Part shown: in pieces, positions 24,026 through 28,650 of the stretch | How the letters are laid out: the number at the start of each line of letters is the position of its first letter | Numbering within the stretch: the stretch's first letter is position 1 | NCBI GenBank assembly: GCA_964426135.1 | Contig: CAYRPN010000069.1 | Span: forward strand, 1 to 28,650 | Direction of reading: 5' to 3' | Source of the DNA: CAYRPN01 sp964426135 | GTDB lineage: Bacteria > Planctomycetota > Phycisphaerae > Phycisphaerales > Phycisphaeraceae | DNA: 28,650 bases | The notes under the pieces: generated by a model | What the model was told of the DNA's origin: nothing | What the model saw: the letters and a program-made list of their open reading frames with translations, nothing else | The model's database searches: none | Translations under genes and position numbers: made by a program

Positions 24026-26461
24026 TCAATCGACATACGCGAACTCGTTCAAGTTCAAGAGTGCCCGGCACAACTCCGCAAGGCTGCGCGCTTCCAGCAA
24101 TCGTCGGCACGCCCCTGCCTCCGCCTCGTCAGGCGAACGCTGCACCGCCAGTTCGAACGCACGGCGAACCTGCCGCGCCGGCTCCTCACCCGCCTCGCGC
24201 TTGACTCGCTGCGCGAAAGCCTGCGCCGCTTCCGTCGCCAGCGCGCCATTGAGCAGCATCAGCGCCTGCGGCGCAACCGTTGAACTCTCCCGCTTGGCGC
24301 AAGGCGTGGAATTGTCCGGCAGATCGAAAATCTCCAACAGCGGCACCCGCGTGTTGCGCTTCTGCACCAGGAACAACGTCCGGCAATACTGCTCCGCCTT
24401 CGGCGATGGATACCAGCCCTTCGTCTTCTCCGCGTTGTCGTCCTGAATCGCCGGGTTGGCGTCGAGCACTTCGCGCGGCACATCGGGCCACATCGGCGGG
24501 CCGTCGGCTTTCGCCGTGAGCAGGCCGCTCACCTGCAACAGCGCGTCGCGCAATTGCTCGGCGCTGAGGCGCCGAGGCTGACGCAGCGCGAAGTGATCCG
24601 CCGCATAAGCCGGCGCCTGCCGGTACGCCGCGCTCGCCACCACCATCCGCACCAGCCTCTTCACGGACCAGCCCTGCCGCACGAACTCATCGGCCAGCCA
24701 TTCGAGCAGCGCCGCATCCTCCGGCCGCGCCCCGGCGAGGCCGAAATCATTGGGCGTCGCCACCAGGGGCCGGCCCATGAGCTGATGCCAGAGGCGATTC
24801 ACGAACACACGGGCCGTCAGCGGGTTGCCGGGCGATGCGATCCAGTTCGCCAGCGTCAGCCTGCGCCCCGTCGTGCGCGGGTTGGCGGATTTGCCGATCG
24901 CTGCCGCGCTCGGCTCCATCACGGAGAAAAACCCAGGCTGCACTTCATCGCGCGGCGCCTTGTGATCGCCTTGAAACAGGATGCGCGTAGCGGCGATCTT
25001 CTCCGCGTTGTCCGTCACCAATAGCCCGTGCGTGAAGCCGCGGCGCTGCTTCTCGATCGCCTTGATCTGCTGCTCCAGTTTTTCCTTCGCCGGCTTGTCG
25101 TCCTTGGCCAGCTTGCCGAGTTGTTCGCGCAGTGGTCTGGCCTGAGCTTCCAGTTGCTCGTTGTGCGTCTTGATCGTCGCGTGTTCCCCGGCCAGGTTCA
25201 GCGGAACATCGTCGGCGAACTTCACCGCGGCGAAGAACGCGCGGAAGCGGAAGTGATCGGCATGCGACAGCGGATCGTACTTGTGATCGTGGCACCGGCA
25301 GCAACTGAGCGTCATGCCGAGGAACGCGCTGGCGGTCGTCTCCGTCACATCCGCCAGCAGTTCCGCACGGCTGCGATCCTGTTCATCGAAGAGCGGCGCC
25401 GCGTTGTCGTGCGGGCCCAGCCGCAGGTAACCCGTAGCGATCAGCGCATCCTGCTGGGCGACCGTGCGCGGCGGGCCTTCGAAAAGTTCATCGCCGGCCA
25501 ACTGTTCGCGGACGAACTGATCGAACGGCTTGTCCGCGTTGAACGAGCGCACGACATAGTCGCGGAAGCGCCACGCCTGCGGACGGAACTCGTCCCAGTC
25601 GAAGCCGTTGCTGTCGCTGTAGCGGACGACGTCGAGCCACATGCGGGCGAAGTGCTCGCCGAAGCGAGGGCTTTTCAGAAGCTCCTCCACCAGCGCGCCG
25701 GACGCCTGATCCGCGCCTAGTTCGCGCGCGGCTTTTTCAAACGCGGCGATCTGCTCCGGCGTCGGAGGCAGGCCGGTGAGATCGAAATGGAGCCGGCGGG
25801 CGATCGTGCGGGCATCGGCCAAGGCGGGCGGCGCGATGCTGTCGGCTTCGAGCCGCGCAAGCACGAAGCGATCGAGATCGTTCTTCGCCCAGTCCGCGCG
25901 CTTCACCGCGGGAACCTTCGGCCGCGTCACAGGTTTGAGCGACCACAAATCCAGCCGCCGGCCTCCATAGAGCTTCGCGATCGGATTGCGCGGATCGGTC
26001 CACGCATCGCCGATTCTCTCGCCCGTTTCCTTCGGCGTCGTGGCGGCGTCGTTGATCGCCGGCCACGGAGCACCATCCTTGATCCACCGCTCCAGCGCGG
26101 CGATGTCGGCGGCGGCGAGCTTGTCCTTCGGCGGCATCTTCAGTTCAGGATGCGAATGCTTCACCGCCGCGATGAAAAGCGAATCGCCCGGTTTGCCTGC
26201 AACCAACGACGGCCCGGTCTCGCCGCCCTTCAGCGCCGCCTCGCGCGAATCGAGCCGCAGCCCGCCCTTGACCTTGTCCGGCCCGTGGCAGCCGATGCAG
26301 CGCGAACTGAGCAACGGCTTGACCTTCTCGATGAAGTGACGCTCGGCGTCGCTGAGTTTCTTCGCATTCGGATCGGCCGGCTGCGCGCGCGATACCGCAC
26401 CGCTCAACAGAATCGCGCCGAGCATCACCGCGCCGAGATGGCAACCGCGCGCCAGCGTCAT
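24026..26461 (-). CDS. PSCyt1-DUF1549-DUF1553 secreted c-type cytochrome protein
   Basis: The 811-residue protein has a signal peptide (hydrophobic residues about 10-24, then SRAQPAD), a planctomycete-type cytochrome c domain with C55-x2-C58-H59, a DUF1549 region (about 195-400) and a DUF1553 region (about 545-770, starting RRLTLANWIASPGNPLTARVFVNRLWHQ). Within DUF1549 a second CxxCH, C387-x2-C390-H391, leads into HDHKYDP, as is typical. A charged, probably coiled segment lies at about 430-475. Such proteins occur in large numbers in planctomycetes next to DUF1501 genes and are thought to act in the periplasm; their reaction is not established. The start overlaps the DUF1501 stop by four bases and has AGGAG eight bases upstream. 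Confidence 0.93.
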   Translation of the reverse strand: MTLARGCHLGAVMLGAILLSGAVSRAQPADPNAKKLSDAERHFIEKVKPLLSSRCIGCHGPDKVKGGLRLDSREAALKGGETGPSLVAGKPGDSLFIAAVKHSHPELKMPPKDKLAAADIAALERWIKDGAPWPAINDAATTPKETGERIGDAWTDPRNPIAKLYGGRRLDLWSLKPVTRPKVPAVKRADWAKNDLDRFVLARLEADSIAPPALADARTIARRLHFDLTGLPPTPEQIAAFEKAARELGADQASGALVEELLKSPRFGEHFARMWLDVVRYSDSNGFDWDEFRPQAWRFRDYVVRSFNADKPFDQFVREQLAGDELFEGPPRTVAQQDALIATGYLRLGPHDNAAPLFDEQDRSRAELLADVTETTASAFLGMTLSCCRCHDHKYDPLSHADHFRFRAFFAAVKFADDVPLNLAGEHATIKTHNEQLEAQARPLREQLGKLAKDDKPAKEKLEQQIKAIEKQRRGFTHGLLVTDNAEKIAATRILFQGDHKAPRDEVQPGFFSVMEPSAAAIGKSANPRTTGRRLTLANWIASPGNPLTARVFVNRLWHQLMGRPLVATPNDFGLAGARPEDAALLEWLADEFVRQGWSVKRLVRMVVASAAYRQAPAYAADHFALRQPRRLSAEQLRDALLQVSGLLTAKADGPPMWPDVPREVLDANPAIQDDNAEKTKGWYPSPKAEQYCRTLFLVQKRNTRVPLLEIFDLPDNSTPCAKRESSTVAPQALMLLNGALATEAAQAFAQRVKREAGEEPARQVRRAFELAVQRSPDEAEAGACRRLLEARSLAELCRALLNLNEFAYVD

Positions 26462-27942
26462 GCAAGCACTCCTGGGATGACCTTGGCGCCGCCCGCCACG
26501 CCGGTGAGCCGTTCCTGCCGGCCGCTGGTCTCGAAGAAAAGTTCCTCGTTGTTCAAACCGAGCGCGGCGAGGATCGTGGCGTGCAGGTCGCGGAAATGCG
26601 TGGGGCGGTCGATGGCGAGATAACCCAGATCGTCCGTCGCGCCGATGCGCTGGCCCGGCTTCACGCCGCCGCCGGCGAGCCAGATCGTGAAGCCCGCCGC
26701 GTTGTGGTTGCGGCCGTTGTCGCCCTGCATCAGCGGCGTGCGGCCGAACTCGCTGGCCCAGATCACCAGCGTTTCATCGAGCAGGCCGCGCTGCTTCAGA
26801 TCGGCGAGCAGCGCCGCCACGGGCTGATCGGTCCAGCGTGCGCGGGGCGTGTGGTTGTCCGTCAGTTTGCCGTGCGCGTCCCAGCCATCCTTGTCGGGCA
26901 TGTCGTAAAGCTGCACGAAGCGCACGCCGCGCTCCACCAGCCGGCGTGCCATCAGACACTTGCGGCCGAAGCTGCGCGTGCGGGCGTCCTTGTGTTCCAG
27001 GCCGTAGCTTTCCTGAATGGGTTTCGCTTCGTCTTCCAGTTTGCCGACTTCGAGCGCGCTCGACTGCATGCGATAGGCCAGTTCGTAACTGGCAAGGCGG
27101 GCGTCGAGATCGGTGAGGCCGGCGCGCGATTCACGATGGCGCAGATTGAGCTCGCGCACGAGATCGAGCGTGTCGCGCTGGCCCTGTGCAAATTCCTTCG
27201 GCGGCAGCAGATCGAGCACGGGCGTGCCCTGGTCGCGCAGGCGCGTGGGCTGAAACGCCGCCGGCAGGAAGCCGTTGGAATAATTGCCCGCGCCGCCCAG
27301 CGGCCCTGAATCAAAGAGCACGACATAGCCGGGCAGGTCCTGATTCTCGGTGCCCAGGCCATACGTGGCCCACGAGCCGAGGCTCGCCTTGCCGACGCGC
27401 ACGTCGCCGGTGTGAAGCTGATAACTGGCCGGCGCGTGATTATTTGAATCCGCCTGAAGCGAATGAATGAAACAGAGATCATCGACGTGCTGGGCGGTGT
27501 GCGGAAAAAGCTCGCTGACCCACATGGCGTTGTGCCCGTATTGCTTCCACTTGTACGGACTGGCGAGCAGTTCATCCTTGCAGCCGTGCGTGACGTTGGA
27601 GAACTTCGTACCCTTCAATGAATCGCGAAACGAGGCGGGCAGGGGCTTGCCGTGGAGTTTTTGAAGTTCGGGTTTGTAGTCGTAGGTATCGGCCTGCGAG
27701 GGCCCTCCGACCATGAAGAGAAAGATGACGGACTTGGCCCGGGGCCTGAAATGAGGCCGGCGCGGGGCCATGGGTTGGAGCGGATCGATGACGGGCCGGG
27801 CAGGGGATGCGGCACGGGCGGGGCGAGGGAGCAGCGCGTGGAAGGCGAGCGCGCCGAAGCCGGCGCCAACCGAGGCAAGGACGCGGCGGCGCGACGGCTG
27901 TGCGTCCGGTGGCGCGAAAGCTGGCGTTTCGTCACGGAGCAT
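26458..27942 (-). CDS. DUF1501 Tat-exported protein
   Basis: The 494-residue protein carries a Tat signal (SRRRVLASVGAGFGALAFHA, ending ARPARA-like) and a DUF1501 domain, related in fold to sulfatases and alkaline phosphatases: SVIFLFMVGGPSQADTYDYK near the start, GWDAHGK, IWASEFGRTPL and GRNHNAAGFTIWLAGGG further on. It is translationally coupled to the downstream PSCyt1/DUF1549/DUF1553 gene, the standard pairing in this phylum. The exact function is unknown. A frame opens to 28017, but the ATG at 27942 has AAGGA at a proper distance and places the Tat motif correctly. Confidence 0.92.
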   Translation of the reverse strand: MLRDETPAFAPPDAQPSRRRVLASVGAGFGALAFHALLPRPARAASPARPVIDPLQPMAPRRPHFRPRAKSVIFLFMVGGPSQADTYDYKPELQKLHGKPLPASFRDSLKGTKFSNVTHGCKDELLASPYKWKQYGHNAMWVSELFPHTAQHVDDLCFIHSLQADSNNHAPASYQLHTGDVRVGKASLGSWATYGLGTENQDLPGYVVLFDSGPLGGAGNYSNGFLPAAFQPTRLRDQGTPVLDLLPPKEFAQGQRDTLDLVRELNLRHRESRAGLTDLDARLASYELAYRMQSSALEVGKLEDEAKPIQESYGLEHKDARTRSFGRKCLMARRLVERGVRFVQLYDMPDKDGWDAHGKLTDNHTPRARWTDQPVAALLADLKQRGLLDETLVIWASEFGRTPLMQGDNGRNHNAAGFTIWLAGGGVKPGQRIGATDDLGYLAIDRPTHFRDLHATILAALGLNNEELFFETSGRQERLTGVAGGAKVIPGVLA

Positions 27943-28076
27943 GGGAAGTCCTTGAAGCCCACTGCGTTGCTCCTCATAGCATATCGCCGACCGATTCACG
28001 AATGAACAATGGTTCATCCGGCGACAGGGCTTTTCAATTCTCCAATCCTGAAGAGGTTGCGGATCACCGGGTTCAA

Positions 28077-28185
28077 CACAAAGGACACGAAGGACACGAA
28101 GTCACGAAGAACACGAAGAATGACTTGGAGAGTCAAGCACATTCAAGTTCCTTTTCGTGTCCTTCGTGTCTTCGTGTCCTTTGTG
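28077..28185. repeat. CACAAAGGACACGAAG inverted repeat
   Basis: CACAAAGGACACGAAG (28077-28092) is exactly inverted at 28170-28185, and further GGACACGAAG-type units lie between. Similar repeats are common in intergenic DNA of many large bacterial genomes. Confidence 0.75.
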
Positions 28186-28278
28186 GCTTCTGGAGTCGCA
28201 CCCAGTTTCGCGAGAACGGAAAAGCCCTGCATCCGGCGATCGACAAGACTCCGCGCCCTGTCGGGCCGCGAGCGTTAG

Positions 28279-28460
28279 TACTACAACGCTACAAGAGCCG
28301 GATTTGCCGCGAATTCAGGCTGTTTTCGATTCCCCTCCCTCTTAGGGAGGGGTTAGGGGAGGGTCGGGCGCACTGCATGACTGTGGCTCCAATCAGGCAG
28401 TTAGTCCGACCCTCCCCCTGCCCCTCCCTCAGAGGGAGGGGAGTCAGTAGCGTTGTAGTA
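28279..28460. mobile_element. Composite element: 118-bp repeat core flanked by 14-bp inverted repeats
   Basis: TACTACAACGCTAC (28279-28292) is exactly inverted at 28447-28460. The enclosed core (28328-28445) is the same 118-bp palindromic unit as 2033-2150, but the outer inverted repeats are different from those at 2000-2193. Confidence 0.7.
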
Positions 28461-28461
28461 T

Positions 28462-28589
28462 TAGGAATGGGGCCGAAATGACTTCGCGAATTGGCGGTCC
28501 CCCATTTAGCCGGCGGGCTTGCCCGCCGAGTGCGTCTCGGCGGGCAAGCCCGCCGGCTAAATCGAGCCTTATTTCGGTCCCGTTCCTGA
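28462..28589. mobile_element. Second copy of the 130-bp palindromic element
   Basis: This closely matches 19965-20094. The central arms (28504-28530 and 28536-28562) pair perfectly over 27 bp around a 5-base loop, and the ends (TAGGAAT, GTTCCTGA) are imperfect inverted copies. Confidence 0.75.
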
Positions 28590-28598
28590 GTGAGTCGT

Positions 28599-28650
28599 GC
28601 AACATTAACTCCGCAGATTCGAATCGCTTCGCTCCCAGCCGGACGACTTG
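28599..28650. repeat. Dispersed repeat cut by the window end
   Basis: These bases match the reverse complement of about 7250-7303 with only a few changes (shared TTAACTCCGCAGATTCGA and GCTCCCAGCCGGACGACTT). The element continues past the window. Confidence 0.65.

Larger units (their letters stand above)
28018..28650. other. Gene-free block of stacked repeats
   Basis: The last 633 bases contain four different repeat families one after another (28077-28185, 28279-28460, 28462-28589, 28599-28650) and no recognisable gene. The promoter of the DUF1501 pair would be expected at its left edge, but none could be identified. Confidence 0.6.

Noticed and set aside
22778..24283. Plus-strand open frame of about 500 codons spanning nasS, nasT and the gap
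   Set aside because: It runs antisense to three genuine regions, including the conserved ANTAR domain, and has no domain of its own.
28077..28185. CRISPR array or phage att site from the repeated GGACACGAAG units
   Set aside because: Units are short, overlapping and inverted, without uniform spacers, cas genes or an integrase.

Overview
The window looks like a GC-rich chromosome segment from a member of the Planctomycetota. The evidence is the gene content: a PSCyt1/DUF1549/DUF1553 gene overlapping a DUF1501 gene, a formylglycine-type sulfatase, a DUF6797/LamG/beta-propeller protein, and intergenic DNA packed with nested palindromic repeats. The class within the phylum cannot be fixed by reading alone. 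No tRNA, rRNA, CRISPR array or transposase gene was seen.

Layout. (1) 1-7178: a plus-strand siroheme sulfite/nitrite reductase (95-1939), a small inverted-repeat element (2000-2193), a large secreted DUF6797-LamG-propeller protein (2277-5342), a palindromic element (5405-5545) and a convergent sulfatase (7178-5610). (2) 23743-7547, all minus strand: a nitrate-assimilation locus in the order nasT, nasS, leader, nrtA, nrtS, nrtB, nrtC, nrtD, outer-membrane porin, DmsBC-type fusion, nasA, nirA, and a CysJ-like FeS-flavoprotein. (3) 27942-24026, minus strand: the DUF1501 and PSCyt1/DUF1549/DUF1553 pair. (4) 28018-28650: a gene-free block of stacked repeats.

How the nitrate locus appears to work. 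The porin admits solutes through the outer membrane. NrtA, a Tat lipoprotein, captures nitrate or nitrite; NrtB with the NrtC/NrtD ATPases imports it, and a small NrtS-type membrane protein sits between NrtA and NrtB. NasA reduces nitrate to nitrite, probably linked to the membrane through a fused four-cluster ferredoxin/DmsC-like anchor. NirA reduces nitrite to ammonium, probably fed by the last gene, which has CysJ's FAD and NADPH modules but an RnfB-type [4Fe-4S] domain in place of the flavodoxin domain.

Regulation is the most striking part. In front of nrtA lies a full-consensus sigma-54 promoter (21624-21609), a dyad upstream of it at an enhancer-like distance, and a leader of about 190 nt. 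The leader contains two hairpins whose six-base loops both begin AACG, carrying the A1 and G4 that ANTAR-domain proteins recognise. The second hairpin uses the same bases as the 5' arm of a terminator-like stem just before the nrtA ribosome binding site. NasT, an ANTAR antiterminator, and its nitrate-sensing partner NasS are encoded immediately upstream. The sequence therefore supports nitrogen-limitation control (sigma-54) combined with nitrate-triggered antitermination (NasS/NasT).

Repeats have also entered the operon: one mobile-looking element separates nrtA from nrtS, an inverted repeat separates nrtC from nrtD, and two palindromic repeats lie in frame inside nirA and the adjacent flavoprotein gene.
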